A program made the translations under genes and the position numbers. This document shows, piece by piece, positions 35,502 through 44,932 of a stretch of 57,929 nt of DNA. Origin of the DNA: Modestobacter caceresii (GTDB lineage: Bacteria; Actinomycetota; Actinomycetes; Mycobacteriales; Geodermatophilaceae). Location: NCBI RefSeq assembly GCF_000761485.1, contig NZ_JPMX01000003.1, forward strand, positions 87,441 through 145,369, given 5' to 3'. The notes beneath the pieces are model-generated. The model was not told the origin of the DNA. It ran no database searches and saw only the letters and a list, made by a program, of their open reading frames with translations. Position 1 is the stretch's first letter. Each line of letters begins with the position of its first letter.

Positions 35502-37424
35502 CTACGGACTCAAGGCCTGGGGCGGCAACGCCTCACGCGCGGGCTTCCACGCCTTGTCCACCAGTCCGGCGAGCCGCCGGGATCGGGCGAAGTCGTAGCG
35601 GCACTCGCGCATCACGTAGCCGCGCAGGCTGTCCCTGAACAGGGTGGCGTGCTCCTTGCCGGCCAGCACGTCACGTAGGCCTGGGCCGCCCGACTCGGCC
35701 AGACCTTCGAGCAACTCCAGTTCCACGGTGTCGACCACTTCAAGCGGGCCGATGTTGGCTTCGGTCAACAGACCCCGCTGTCGGACCCGGTTGCGCAGCA
35801 ACTCGACCGAGACCGGATTGACCGGGAACCCTTCGGCGACGACCAGCAGCGGGAAGAACCGCCGCGTCGGGCCGCTCGGGGCCCCGGTGAGCCGGCTGGG
35901 ATCGGCGCGCAGTGCGGCGATTGTGTGGTCGAGCTGTTCCACCTTGTCGACCAGCTTGTCCAGATCCCGGCTAAGCGCCTCCATGTCAGCCCCAGCCACG
36001 GTGTCGCGCGTGAGCCGGCTGGTGGTGATCTCCACGACGACCCACGCATCTCCGTAGTCAACGGCCGCATCTGCGATCCGGCGTCCCCGCTGTCGGTAGG
36101 CGGTCAGCAGCGTGGCTTCGTCGAACACCCGCGGGCACGCTTCGCCGCTTCCAACCAGCGAGTGCAGCACCTCCAGGGCGTAGGCCTCGCCCAGGTGCTG
36201 GAGGTAGGCCTGGATCTGAGCAGCGCGCTTCGCGCCGGCCGTGTCCCCGCGGGCCTTGAGCGCGTCGATGACGTCGAAGCCCAGGAGCCCCCCGAAAATG
36301 CGGCGGACTAGCAGCTGGACGTCCAGGACGAGCAGCGACCCGTCGTCGAGGCGGGCGACCGGGTACCGCTCCAGTGAGCTGAAACCCCACACCGGGCCGT
36401 GCGCGTCCAGTTCCGTCCGCAGCGCACGACGCAAGGTCGGTAGGTCGGCGGTGTACACCCCCAGCGCCGCCTGCAGGCGCTGGTCCGTCCATCCGAGCGC
36501 AGTGAAGTAGTCCAGGCGCACCTGTGGAAGGCCCTGCAGCGTCGCCGTCCACAGCAGGATTGCGGTGATGGTGACGTCCCGCACTGACGACCCTGTCACG
36601 GCGGCGAACTCGCGCTCCAGGTCGACCACCCCTGCGGCGTCGGCTCGCTCCCGCGGCAGCTCGAGCCACTGACGGACCAGCCGTGCCATCAAGTGGACCT
36701 CGTCGCCGGGCCGGTTGAAGTACTGGCTGATCAAGGCGAACTGGGACAGCTCTCCGACGGCGGTGTCGACGACCACCTCCTCGTCGCCCTCGTCGAGATG
36801 GTCGGTGGCGTCGTCCAGCACCTGCAGCGCGCCGAAGTACGTCAGGACGAGCATCTGGGGTTCCGCGTCGGGCGACGTCGTGGTTCCGCTGTCTCGGGCG
36901 GCCAGCTTCGCCAGGGAGTACAGCGCCTGCGGCACGACCAGCCGTCGGGAAGGGTCTCGCAGCAGGTTCCGGGCGCGCAGCAGCGCCTCGTTGGCCAGTT
37001 GCTTCTCGGCGAAGTCCCGGTCCGTCTGACGCACGTCGATCCGTGGATTCCGGTACCCCGCGAGTGTGGCGGCGATGAACCCCAGCACGTCGGTGAACGA
37101 CAGCTGTTGCAGCCAGTCGCGGGTGAGAGCCTCTGACGGGGCGGCCCCGAACAGCTCGTCGGCGCTGATCCAGCACAACGTGTCATCCAGTGGCTGGGGG
37201 GCCGCGGCGGCGGGGACGAAGAGTCCGCTCGTCAGGCGGACGAACGGGGTCCGGAGTGGCGGCAGGGTCGTGCCGGTGACCATGACCTGCCCGTCGGTGA
37301 TCGGCGTCAGATGAGTCCGGACGGCTCCAGTCTCTCGGCCGGCGAACACCGTGCGCAGTCGCGCCAGCTGAACGCGCAGCTGTGCGGACGTGCCGGGCTG
37401 GCGAGCCTGCACCGGCGGAAGCAT
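35502..37424 (-). CDS. 640-residue protein of unknown function with nuclease-like segment
   Basis: 640 residues, ATG preceded by GGAGAGCC. The first ~300 residues are mostly helical. Residues ~330-470 contain strands reminiscent of a restriction-endonuclease fold: FDEATLLTAYRQRG, then DYGDAWVVVEITTSRLT with D456 and E465, but the usual lysine after E-X is a threonine, so it may be degenerate or unrelated. A helical, coiled segment follows (about 480-510, LSRDLDKLVDKVEQLDHTIA). I do not recognise the family. Lone placement in the island and the nuclease-like strand are compatible with a defence role, which is a guess. Confidence 0.6.
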   Translation of the reverse strand: MLPPVQARQPGTSAQLRVQLARLRTVFAGRETGAVRTHLTPITDGQVMVTGTTLPPLRTPFVRLTSGLFVPAAAAPQPLDDTLCWISADELFGAAPSEALTRDWLQQLSFTDVLGFIAATLAGYRNPRIDVRQTDRDFAEKQLANEALLRARNLLRDPSRRLVVPQALYSLAKLAARDSGTTTSPDAEPQMLVLTYFGALQVLDDATDHLDEGDEEVVVDTAVGELSQFALISQYFNRPGDEVHLMARLVRQWLELPRERADAAGVVDLEREFAAVTGSSVRDVTITAILLWTATLQGLPQVRLDYFTALGWTDQRLQAALGVYTADLPTLRRALRTELDAHGPVWGFSSLERYPVARLDDGSLLVLDVQLLVRRIFGGLLGFDVIDALKARGDTAGAKRAAQIQAYLQHLGEAYALEVLHSLVGSGEACPRVFDEATLLTAYRQRGRRIADAAVDYGDAWVVVEITTSRLTRDTVAGADMEALSRDLDKLVDKVEQLDHTIAALRADPSRLTGAPSGPTRRFFPLLVVAEGFPVNPVSVELLRNRVRQRGLLTEANIGPLEVVDTVELELLEGLAESGGPGLRDVLAGKEHATLFRDSLRGYVMRECRYDFARSRRLAGLVDKAWKPAREALPPQALSP

Positions 37425-37565
37425 GGCTCTCCTTGGTTCCGATGGCGACTACAGGTCGGTGGCGGTGCGCAGTCAGCCGATCACATGGGTCCGACAGTCC
37501 TGGTCAGACGTCCCTTCCCCTAACCGGCATTGCGCTGTCTCACGGCGCTTTCACGGTTGCCGGGC

Positions 37566-37748
37566 ATGACTGCTGGCTGCCCGACTCGACTTCCCGCCAA
37601 CGACGACGATGCGCTCTCTGCCTTTCACGCCGAGCTTGCCCACCTGATGTCCCTGAGTGAGGAAGCCTTCGCCGTGCTGTCCCCAGACGCTCTGACGCCG
37701 CTCGTCGCGAAAGTCCGGGCGACCCCCAGTGAAGTCTCCCTCTCGTAG
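37566..37748 (+). CDS. Short hypothetical protein
   Basis: 60 residues (TAGCPTRLPANDDDALSAFH at the start), helical and acidic. No clear ribosome binding site, so support is limited to reading-frame character and its position 104 bases before the large recombinase-like gene. Confidence 0.35.
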   Translation: MTAGCPTRLPANDDDALSAFHAELAHLMSLSEEAFAVLSPDALTPLVAKVRATPSEVSLS

Positions 37749-37852
37749 GACTCGGCGCTGGTTTCGACCATCGCCAACTTCTTCAGCAAACCGATTGCCT
37801 TGCTGGACCTCGCGCGCACTGTGCAGCCCGCCGTCTCGACGAAGGAGGAACG

Positions 37853-40800
37853 ATGGCAGGACTGGAGTCGCTGTACACGCCGCAGAAGGTCTACCGGCCG
37901 TTGGCCGATGTACTGGACGTCGCGCGTGACGCTGAGGAAGTGCACTACGACCGGTACAGCGTGCAGGACGGCAGCGGGATCGAGAGCCAGGTCGCGCGAC
38001 ACTGCGCCCTGTACCCGGACGACCCGGACGTCGCCGCCTACCGCGAACTGCCTTCCACGGCATTCGACAGCCCCTCCGCCGGGATCGCCTACGGCATCCG
38101 CTGGCTGAGCCTGGCCGACATCCATCACAGCCTGACCGACCGTCGGCCGGTCGTCGCCGTCGTGGTGATCGGCAGGACGGTGTTCTTCCGGGTCGAGCTG
38201 TCGGCGGTGGAGCGACAGATCCAGCGTGCCGACGGCGACTCGGAAAATGCTTTCACGGCGCTGGTCCTGGCGGTGACCAACCACCTGCGCGGGCTGCGGG
38301 TGAGCCGGTGGGCCGACGACGTCACGCGAGCGGCGCGCGAGAACGTCAACTGGGGTCTCATCATGCGCCGACACCACGAGCGCGGAATCTCCATGCGCCT
38401 GGGTGGGGTCGTCTACAACCTCGCGAAGAAGGGCGACCGGACCAGCCTCAAGCTGCTGGGCGCGGTGGGTTCTGAGGACGACCCCGAGCGCCGCAAGAAA
38501 CTGCTCGGCGCCCGGTTGACGGCCATGCTGGCCGGCGGCGCGGCGCTGGCGGAGGACCAGATGCCCTATGGCTGGACCCTCGACAAAGACGGCCGCGGCC
38601 GTCCCCGCCGGGTCAAGGGGCAGGGCCTGGTCCCGGTCGCGGCGGTCGCCGATGCGACGGCGCTGGCCGAGGTCTACAGCCTGCACGCCGAGGGGGCTAC
38701 CTATGAGTCGATCTGCACCAAGCTCGCGGAGCTCGAGAAGGACGGCGGCATCCGCCGGCGCAGCGGCCAGCGCTACGACCTGACCTTCACCGACGCCCTG
38801 GGCGATCGCATCCGGATGTACGACGCGGCACTCACCGTCTTCCAGGGCCACTGGCCCACCGGCGTGCCACGGCCGACGGCACCGAGCGAGGAGCAGGTGC
38901 TGGCGTACGAGGCCGGTACCGACCCGGCGCAGCTGTTCACCTACGAGCAGCGGCTGGTCATCGCCCGGCCGGAGCTGGTGCGCACCGGCGTGCTGCTGCG
39001 CGCGATCGTCAACGACATACGCGAACGGGGGCTCGAACTCGCCGGACTGACCCCTCGCTACGCCGATGACTACGACGAGACCGGCGTCTTCTACGTCGAG
39101 GCTCGCTGGCCCTGGCCGGTCGACCCGAGCACCGGCGCGGAGCTGATCCGCTTCGGTATCCCGGACGAGACGTTGCGTCTGGCCGGAGGGCGGCTGCTGC
39201 GCTCGCTGCGTGCGCCCCGGAAGCGCACCGGTGGCCAGGCACACGTCAGTCGCCCGGAGCGGCGGGTACTGCAGGGCTTCGGCGCCTGGCTGCTGTCGGA
39301 CGATGCGGAGGCGACTCTCATCGCCCGAGCGAACAACAACGGCCGCGCCAACCTCGTGCTCCTCGTCCGGGCCGAGGGGGACGGACGGCCCCGGCCCGGC
39401 GCGACGCACCGGCGTGGGTGGACCGAGCAGCTCAGCGACCCAAAGAAGTCCGTCGCCGGGACCCTGAACCTCGACATCCTGTGCGGCGACGTCGCACATC
39501 GCATCACCGAGGCCGTTGCCGCGCAGATCGACCCGGCGATCCTCGCCCCGGTGCGTGCTGTGCTGCACGTCGACCTGGCCGAGCAGACCCAGCGGCTGCG
39601 GTCTGGACTGCTGGCCCGGGCGCAGGCGGCCGACGACGCGGCGGAGAAGGCGGAGAAGGCCGCCCGCGGTGCCCGGACCACCGCTTCGCTTGCGGCGGAG
39701 GACGGTGACATGGAGGAGGCCCGGGCGTACCGCCGGGACGCGGCCCGCCACACCGAGCGGGCACGCAGGTCTCGCCAGGAGGCCGAGAGGCTGCGGGAGC
39801 AGGCGGCCGCCCTCCACGAGCAGCTGCCCGACGACGAGCGGAACGTCGAGACAAACCTGTCCACAATCGCCTATCTCGTCGCGGGTCTGCGGCGCGCGGC
39901 CACCAACAACGGCATCGGCCTCGCCGTCCTCGGCGAGCTCGCCGACAAGCAGCTTCACGGCTGGCGTGCGTGGCCCGAGCAGGACAACCAGGGCCGCTGG
40001 ATCGACTACGAGGTGACGCTCCGGGTGCCGGTGCTACCCCAGGGGCACGTCGAGTTGCCGGTCCGCGGGCGGGTACGCGACGTGCGGCCCCGTGGCGACA
40101 GCGCCGGCAATCGTCGCGCCGGCAAGTCCGGCGGTCGGGCCGGCACCGCCGAGGCCGTCTTCGCGAAGGGAATGCCGGTCGATGACCTGGTCACCGACGA
40201 CCTCAGTCGCAAGACGTTGTTCACCAAGCACGTCATGCCCTGGCTGACCGAGCACGGCGTGACTGCCCGCGGCGCCAAGTGCTCGCTCGTCGATCACCCG
40301 CTCCCCGCGGTCCGCCAGGTGCTGTACGCCCAGCTGACCGGGACAACCCTCCCCCAGCTGGCTGCCTACTCCGCCGGCTGGCGGGCCCACGTGGCGGCGA
40401 CCTACCTCGACGCCGGGCTGCAGTGGCACAACGCTGCCTGTCCCGACGACACCACCCTCGTCCGGCAGCTCGTCGCCACCCTCGGGCAGCCGGCCCCCTA
40501 CACCTGCGGCATGGGGCTGGACATCGCGGCGATCACGCGGCACTGCGCCGTCTCCCCCGACGCCATCCGCGAGTTCGTCGTGCCCACCAAGCGCCAGGGG
40601 CTCAGCTTCGACCGGCCGCAGTACCTGGCCTACGCGGACCGTCGCAAGAAGCGCGTCCGGATCATCGCCTGTCCCCACGGGTGCCGGCGCGGCCGGTGCG
40701 ACGTCGTCGTCCTGCTGCCCGAGGTCGCCACCAGCGGCTACGGCGTCCTCTGCAGCACCTGCTGGCGCGCTCCCAACGTCACCGACACGAAGTGGGCGGC

Positions 40801-40930
40801 GATCGTCTTCCCGCCGGCCTACGCCGCCCCGGTCACCCGGGTGGCGGCGAGGGGGTCGCTCCGGTCGGTCGCGCAGACGGTGCTGGCGGCACCGGCGGTT
40901 CCCCTGGCGATCGCCTCGACCGCAGGCTGA
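37853..40930 (+). CDS. Giant serine-recombinase-like protein
   Basis: 1025 residues with a strong AAGGAGG before the ATG. Residues ~135-215 follow the second half of a resolvase domain (LRVSRWADDVTRAA, MRRHHERGISMRLGGVVYN, GDRTSLKL), and 225-300 follow the recombinase domain (AEDQMPYGWTLDKDGRG, LVPVAAV, LAEVYSLHAEGATYESICTK). I cannot place a catalytic serine in the first 130 residues, which are atypical. A coiled coil spans ~590-660 (AEKAEKAARGA, ERARRSRQEAERLREQ). Near the end, CPHGCRRGRC and CSTC form a zinc-finger-like site. The length is about twice that of ordinary large serine recombinases. It may mobilise the element or be an inactive derivative. Confidence 0.6.
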   Translation: MAGLESLYTPQKVYRPLADVLDVARDAEEVHYDRYSVQDGSGIESQVARHCALYPDDPDVAAYRELPSTAFDSPSAGIAYGIRWLSLADIHHSLTDRRPVVAVVVIGRTVFFRVELSAVERQIQRADGDSENAFTALVLAVTNHLRGLRVSRWADDVTRAARENVNWGLIMRRHHERGISMRLGGVVYNLAKKGDRTSLKLLGAVGSEDDPERRKKLLGARLTAMLAGGAALAEDQMPYGWTLDKDGRGRPRRVKGQGLVPVAAVADATALAEVYSLHAEGATYESICTKLAELEKDGGIRRRSGQRYDLTFTDALGDRIRMYDAALTVFQGHWPTGVPRPTAPSEEQVLAYEAGTDPAQLFTYEQRLVIARPELVRTGVLLRAIVNDIRERGLELAGLTPRYADDYDETGVFYVEARWPWPVDPSTGAELIRFGIPDETLRLAGGRLLRSLRAPRKRTGGQAHVSRPERRVLQGFGAWLLSDDAEATLIARANNNGRANLVLLVRAEGDGRPRPGATHRRGWTEQLSDPKKSVAGTLNLDILCGDVAHRITEAVAAQIDPAILAPVRAVLHVDLAEQTQRLRSGLLARAQAADDAAEKAEKAARGARTTASLAAEDGDMEEARAYRRDAARHTERARRSRQEAERLREQAAALHEQLPDDERNVETNLSTIAYLVAGLRRAATNNGIGLAVLGELADKQLHGWRAWPEQDNQGRWIDYEVTLRVPVLPQGHVELPVRGRVRDVRPRGDSAGNRRAGKSGGRAGTAEAVFAKGMPVDDLVTDDLSRKTLFTKHVMPWLTEHGVTARGAKCSLVDHPLPAVRQVLYAQLTGTTLPQLAAYSAGWRAHVAATYLDAGLQWHNAACPDDTTLVRQLVATLGQPAPYTCGMGLDIAAITRHCAVSPDAIREFVVPTKRQGLSFDRPQYLAYADRRKKRVRIIACPHGCRRGRCDVVVLLPEVATSGYGVLCSTCWRAPNVTDTKWAAIVFPPAYAAPVTRVAARGSLRSVAQTVLAAPAVPLAIASTAG

Positions 40931-40991
40931 AACCCGTCGCGCCCAGTCCAGGCTGCACCAGGACAGGGCGGTGGGCAGGAGGGCGATGAGG

Positions 40992-41534
40992 TCAGGCCAG
41001 CGCGGACGCTGGAAGTCCGTCGCGCTTGAGGTCGGCCAACGTCACTCCGAGCGGGTCGCGAAAGTCCAACTGGTCTCGGTTCATCAGGTGGGCCAGGGTG
41101 AGGGGTACGCCGACGTAGCCGCACCGCGGAGCGTCATCCCACGTCGGGTCAATCACCCGTCCGGCAGCGTCGACCGCCCAGGCGTGCTCGACTGCGAGTT
41201 CCAGGGACGCTGGGAGAGCGAATCCCTCGCAGTAGGTCAGCTGGTCCGCTGTTCCCAGGCTCTCCACGACCGCGTGGAACGCGTTGTTGTAGCACTGCCT
41301 CATCGGGCCGAGCTCGTGGCCGACGGGAATGCGCACCTTGGTGAAGCGGCGGCCGTAGGCCAGGACCACCGATTCGAGACTGGCGAATCGCTGGCGCGGG
41401 GACCGCTGCCCCTCATAGCGCGCCGCTTGGGCGGTCAGTGTGTTGACCAGAGTGGCCGAGCCTGCTCGGACGGAGTGAATGCGCCCCGGGCGAGGCGAAC
41501 GGGGTGGGCGCGAGGTCACGGTGGTTTGCGTCAT
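40992..41534 (-). CDS. Transglutaminase/papain-like fold protein (predicted)
   Basis: 180 residues from ATG 41534 (a longer form is possible). A Cys-His-Asp order is visible: Cys in MRQCYNNAFH, His in VEHAWAVDAAG and Asp in VIDPTWDDAP, followed by YVGVPLTLAHL. This pattern resembles cysteine-protease/transglutaminase-fold proteins of mobile elements. A YCEGFALP segment lies between them. The activity is inferred only from residue order. It converges with the recombinase-like gene. Confidence 0.55.
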   Translation of the reverse strand: MTQTTVTSRPPRSPRPGRIHSVRAGSATLVNTLTAQAARYEGQRSPRQRFASLESVVLAYGRRFTKVRIPVGHELGPMRQCYNNAFHAVVESLGTADQLTYCEGFALPASLELAVEHAWAVDAAGRVIDPTWDDAPRCGYVGVPLTLAHLMNRDQLDFRDPLGVTLADLKRDGLPASALA

Positions 41535-41777
41535 GCGGGGACCGGTCCGGCCGTGCGGACTCCCGTCAAGCAGGTAAACCACGGGTCCCTCTGAAGGGGT
41601 AGCCGCCAGCGGACGTCGCCGGGCCGTCGTGGGCGTCAATGCCACGGCAGCGGACGGCATCCTCCGGGGCAGCGCCCCGCGGAAGGCGGTGTTCTACGTC
41701 ACTCGAGACCTACTGGCGTCGTCCTCCGACGAGCGCACTGTCCGGGCCGTCCGCACCCCACACCCCAGGAGAGACCC

Positions 41778-42299
41778 GTGACAGACCGAATCACCATCCT
41801 CGAGGCCATCCACACGCGGCTGGCCGACGCCGCTCTCGGCGGCACACTCGTCGTCGACGACCCGCTCTGGGTCGGCGTGCTCACGAGCATGGCCCCCGAC
41901 CCCGAGACCATCCGCCGCGGAAACCGCTGGGTGGAGAGCCGACACGAGCGACTCGAGGGAGGTCGGGCCCTCTTCGCCGTCATCTCTCGCGATGGGGACG
42001 GCCAGTCCCGGGTGACTGCCCACAGTGACGCTTGGACGATGGGTTCCGAGCTACGCCGCATCGCCGAGGACATCCTCGGCCGGCCGCGAGGCGTGCGCAT
42101 CCAGAGGATGAACGCCCTCGAACTGCTGCACCGAACCGTCGTCAACGATAACGGTGCTGTTTTCCACGTGGGCGGCCTGTACCTGAACGCCCGCAACGGG
42201 CGCATCGTCATCGACCTGCTCGAGTTGGACGACGAGGACAACCCCATCCCCGGCACGGAGTGCGGCCTCGAGACTCTCGAGGGCTGGCACGTGCACTGA
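41778..42299 (+). CDS. Hypothetical protein, first of a plus-strand accessory cluster
   Basis: 173 residues, GTG with AGGAG eight bases upstream. Mixed alpha/beta, cysteine-poor, with TDRITILEAIHTRLADAAL at the start and FHVGGLYLNARNGRIVIDLL late. A hairpin lies just after its stop. No family recognised. Confidence 0.6.
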   Translation: MTDRITILEAIHTRLADAALGGTLVVDDPLWVGVLTSMAPDPETIRRGNRWVESRHERLEGGRALFAVISRDGDGQSRVTAHSDAWTMGSELRRIAEDILGRPRGVRIQRMNALELLHRTVVNDNGAVFHVGGLYLNARNGRIVIDLLELDDEDNPIPGTECGLETLEGWHVH

Positions 42300-42309
42300 G
42301 GTATGTCGC

Positions 42310-42362
42310 TTCCCGAAGCCTCCGCTGGCGCTGCCGCCTGTGGAGGCTCTCGGCTTCGGGAA
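42310..42362 (+). terminator. Hairpin after the 173-residue hypothetical gene
   Basis: TTCCCGAAGCC and GGCTTCGGGAA form a perfect 11-bp stem; inside it AGCCTCC can alternatively pair with GGAGGCT. It may attenuate transcription into the next gene. Confidence 0.55.
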
Positions 42363-42485
42363 CCACCCGCATACGCAATCCCCATGACGAATGCAGCAAG
42401 GGACCGCGACGGCAGTGTCCTCCCGCGGTGCTGGTGAGCCCCGTCCCCGCCGGCGGGTCGTCGGCCGCGCCCGTGGGGGCTCCCT

Positions 42486-42872
42486 GTGCTCTTCATTCCC
42501 ATCGACGCCCGGGGCGCGCACGTCATGGTCTGCGACGACGTGTGCCTGAACGCCGTGCGTGATCAGCTGCCCGCCGAGGGCCCGCTGGCACTGACGACGA
42601 CCGTGGTGTGTGCGACTTGCCTCGCCTGCTCGCTCACCGTCGAGGGCACCCACTGTCCGTGCAGCCGGCTGGAGGTCAGTTGCTCGAGGCCGTCGTGGCT
42701 GCTCTGCACCCAGGCCCGGACTGCGTTGGACACGATTTACGAAACCTGCGGCCCGACGACCCTCACCGATGCCGACTGGCAGCAGCTGCTCGGTTGGGCC
42801 GAGGAGGTGTGGAACGGCGGCCTGGTGGGCCTGCTGTGGGCGCGCGAACACCAGCCTGACGCGGGTCAGTGA
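42486..42872 (+). CDS. Cysteine-rich hypothetical protein
   Basis: 128 residues, GTG start with a G-rich stretch upstream. Seven or more cysteines occur in the first 75 residues (VCDDVCLNA, VVCATCLACSL, THCPCSRLEVSC), which suggests a zinc-binding module. The C-terminal part is helical with LTDADWQQLLGWAEEVWNGG. Function unknown. Confidence 0.55.
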   Translation: MLFIPIDARGAHVMVCDDVCLNAVRDQLPAEGPLALTTTVVCATCLACSLTVEGTHCPCSRLEVSCSRPSWLLCTQARTALDTIYETCGPTTLTDADWQQLLGWAEEVWNGGLVGLLWAREHQPDAGQ

Positions 42873-42983
42873 CTGCCCTTGCGTCAGCCATCGGCGCCGC
42901 AACTGTGCCCCGTGGTGGACGAGAGCCACCCCGCGGGACTTGCGGGGGGCTGTCCTCCGCGCCGCGCGACCCATGGGGGTCAC

Positions 42984-43361
42984 GTGTCATCACAACCCAT
43001 CAACCTGCGCCCGCTGCCTGGGCGGCGCACCGCCGATCTGGCGCACCGCCGCCGTGACCTGCACCGCCTGCTCACCCTTCGGTGGGCACTGGGCGGTCGG
43101 CTGATCACCGCACAGGCGCACGGCGGGGCCGACGACCACGCCGAGCTGGCCGACACTGTCGCCGCCCTCGAGGACGCTCTGGACTCCAGGCATCCGCTGA
43201 TGTGGCACGCCATCGAGGCGGATCTGCATCTGGCGCTGCTGGACGCCGAGCACCCCGGTGACCGGTCCACACCGACAGCCGACTGCCTGGTCTGCCGGCG
43301 GCTCGCCGACGGCCTGCCGAACTCGATCAGGCAGCTGGTCGGCCTGGGGATGGCGCGATGA
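42984..43361 (+). CDS. Hypothetical helical protein with CXXC
   Basis: 125 residues, GTG start preceded by GGGGG. Helical (RRRDLHRLLTLRWALGGRLI, ADTVAALEDALDSR) with a single DCLVCRRLADG knuckle near the end. Its stop overlaps the ATG of the coiled-coil nuclease gene (ATGA), so the two are coupled and may act together. Confidence 0.6.
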   Translation: MSSQPINLRPLPGRRTADLAHRRRDLHRLLTLRWALGGRLITAQAHGGADDHAELADTVAALEDALDSRHPLMWHAIEADLHLALLDAEHPGDRSTPTADCLVCRRLADGLPNSIRQLVGLGMAR

Positions 43362-44686
43362 CCGCCATCCCCGCACAGCGCGACCATCGGGTCGACCCCG
43401 TCAGCGTCACCGATGACGCTGTCGAGATCTCGCGGATCCGGGTCACCCACCCGGAAACGGTCGCGATCGCCCGGCGCGAACTCGCCGAGCACGGGCCGTC
43501 CGCACTGGCCGACACCGTCGCCACCGCCGTCGTCGTCGGCATGGTCGCCACCGGACTGCAGCGCAGCACCGGTGACACCACCGCCGCAATGCAGCGAGTC
43601 CTCGCCGGCTTCGACGAGGCTATGCAGGCGCGCGCGGCGAGCACCGTTGCCCAGCTGGACGGGCTGCTCGGGCGGATCGACACCACCGAGCAGGCCACCC
43701 GTGAGGCGGCCACCGCAGCTCTGGCCGGGCTCCCCCTCCAGATCGAACGCGGGTTGACCACCGCACTGGCTGGCGGGGCGAACGACGTCCAAGAGGCCGT
43801 CCGTAAGGCCGCCGCCACGGCTCAGGCCGAGGCCGTCACCGCCCTGGAACGGGTGGTGGCCCTGCACAGCGAGCAGGTGCGCGCGGTCGTCTCCACGGAG
43901 AACCCCGGTTCACCGATCGCCGCCCTTCGCCGTGACCTCACCGCCACGATGGAGGGCACAAGACGCGAACTCACCGAGGGACTCGCCACGGTGCGCGCTC
44001 TCGTCCAGGCCCAACAGGCCGGACACGCCGCCGCCCAGAAGAACTCGAACACCGTCGGCAAGGACTGGGAGGACGCCGTCGCCGAGGCGGTGGCCGGATG
44101 GAGCCAGGCCAGCGGCGACGTCGTCGAGCATGTCGGGACCCGGCCTGCTCCCGGGTCCAGCACCCGCAAGACCGGGGACGTCCTCATTCGCGTCATGACC
44201 GGCACCCACCCGGTAGTGATCGTGGAGGCCAAACGGCGGCAGAAGGCCCTGACGATGCGGCAGTACCGCGACGAGCTCGCCGAAGCACGACGGATCCGCC
44301 GTGCCCATGCGGCCTTGGCCGTCGTCCCTACGCCGGAGGGCGTACCGGGGCCTGGGCGCTGGGCCCGCGTCGACGCGAACTCGTGGGTGGTGGCCGCCGA
44401 CGACTACGGCCTGCTCAACCTCGTGCTGGCGGTCGTCCGGGAGCTGGCGCTCCTCTCGGCTGCGGCTGACGACGGCGAGAGCGCCGTGAACGCTGGCCAG
44501 GCGAAGACCGCAGTTGGTCACGCGCTCGACCTGTTGTCCCGGTTCGATGACGTCACCAAGCACGTGTCAACCGCGGAAGGCGCCCTCGCGAAGGTGAGGA
44601 GCACGGCCGATGGCCTCCGGGCCTCCCTCCTGACCCAAATGCAGGAGGCGACCCGGGCGCTGCGACCCGGAACGACCGAGGCATGA
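43358..44686 (+). CDS. Coiled-coil protein with PD-(D/E)XK nuclease domain
   Basis: 442 residues. Residues ~30-225 are long Ala/Gln-rich helices, probably coiled coil. Residues ~233-310 match a restriction-endonuclease fold: GKDWEDAVAEA (E238), STRKTGDVLIRV (D274) and PVVIVEAKRRQKA (E290, K292), i.e. the D...E-X-K site is intact. The C-terminal ~100 residues are again helical. The layout recalls RmuC/DUF2130-type proteins, which have a coiled coil and a nuclease core. A 15-bp terminator hairpin follows. A DNA-cutting or defence role is inferred. Confidence 0.7.
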   Translation: MTAIPAQRDHRVDPVSVTDDAVEISRIRVTHPETVAIARRELAEHGPSALADTVATAVVVGMVATGLQRSTGDTTAAMQRVLAGFDEAMQARAASTVAQLDGLLGRIDTTEQATREAATAALAGLPLQIERGLTTALAGGANDVQEAVRKAAATAQAEAVTALERVVALHSEQVRAVVSTENPGSPIAALRRDLTATMEGTRRELTEGLATVRALVQAQQAGHAAAQKNSNTVGKDWEDAVAEAVAGWSQASGDVVEHVGTRPAPGSSTRKTGDVLIRVMTGTHPVVIVEAKRRQKALTMRQYRDELAEARRIRRAHAALAVVPTPEGVPGPGRWARVDANSWVVAADDYGLLNLVLAVVRELALLSAAADDGESAVNAGQAKTAVGHALDLLSRFDDVTKHVSTAEGALAKVRSTADGLRASLLTQMQEATRALRPGTTEA

Positions 44687-44691
44687 ACACC

Positions 44692-44726
44692 GCTGGGGGG
44701 AGGAGCATCACGCTCCTCCCCCCAGC
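44692..44726 (+). terminator. Strong hairpin terminator
   Basis: GCTGGGGGGAGGAGC, loop ATCAC, GCTCCTCCCCCCAGC: a perfect 15-bp stem five bases after the stop of the nuclease gene. Confidence 0.85.
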
Positions 44727-44851
44727 CCATCTGCAGCTGTGTCAACGCGACCTTCACTCGTTCGGGTCAGGACGTGGGCAATCCCCATGTCGCCCCTGCC
44801 GGGCCTCGCACGGTCCCCGCTCGTCAAGCCCAACCCACGAGTGGAGGACAC

Positions 44852-44932
44852 ATGAAGATGCGTGAAACGGACCGGGGCCCCCTGCCCGCGGTCGCCGAAG
44901 TCACCACCGGCGATGAGGCGGCCGTCCAGTGA
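44852..44932 (+). CDS. 26-residue coupled leader ORF
   Basis: MKMRETDRGPLPAVAEVTTG and six more residues. The ATG has an excellent GGAGG seven bases upstream, better than that of the following gene, and its stop overlaps the next start (GTGA). It is either a real small protein or a leader that delivers ribosomes to the downstream gene. Confidence 0.5.
   Translation: MKMRETDRGPLPAVAEVTTGDEAAVQ

Noticed and set aside
37625-39958. A 777-codon frame antisense to the recombinase-like gene
   Set aside because: Shadow of the plus-strand gene, with no family features.
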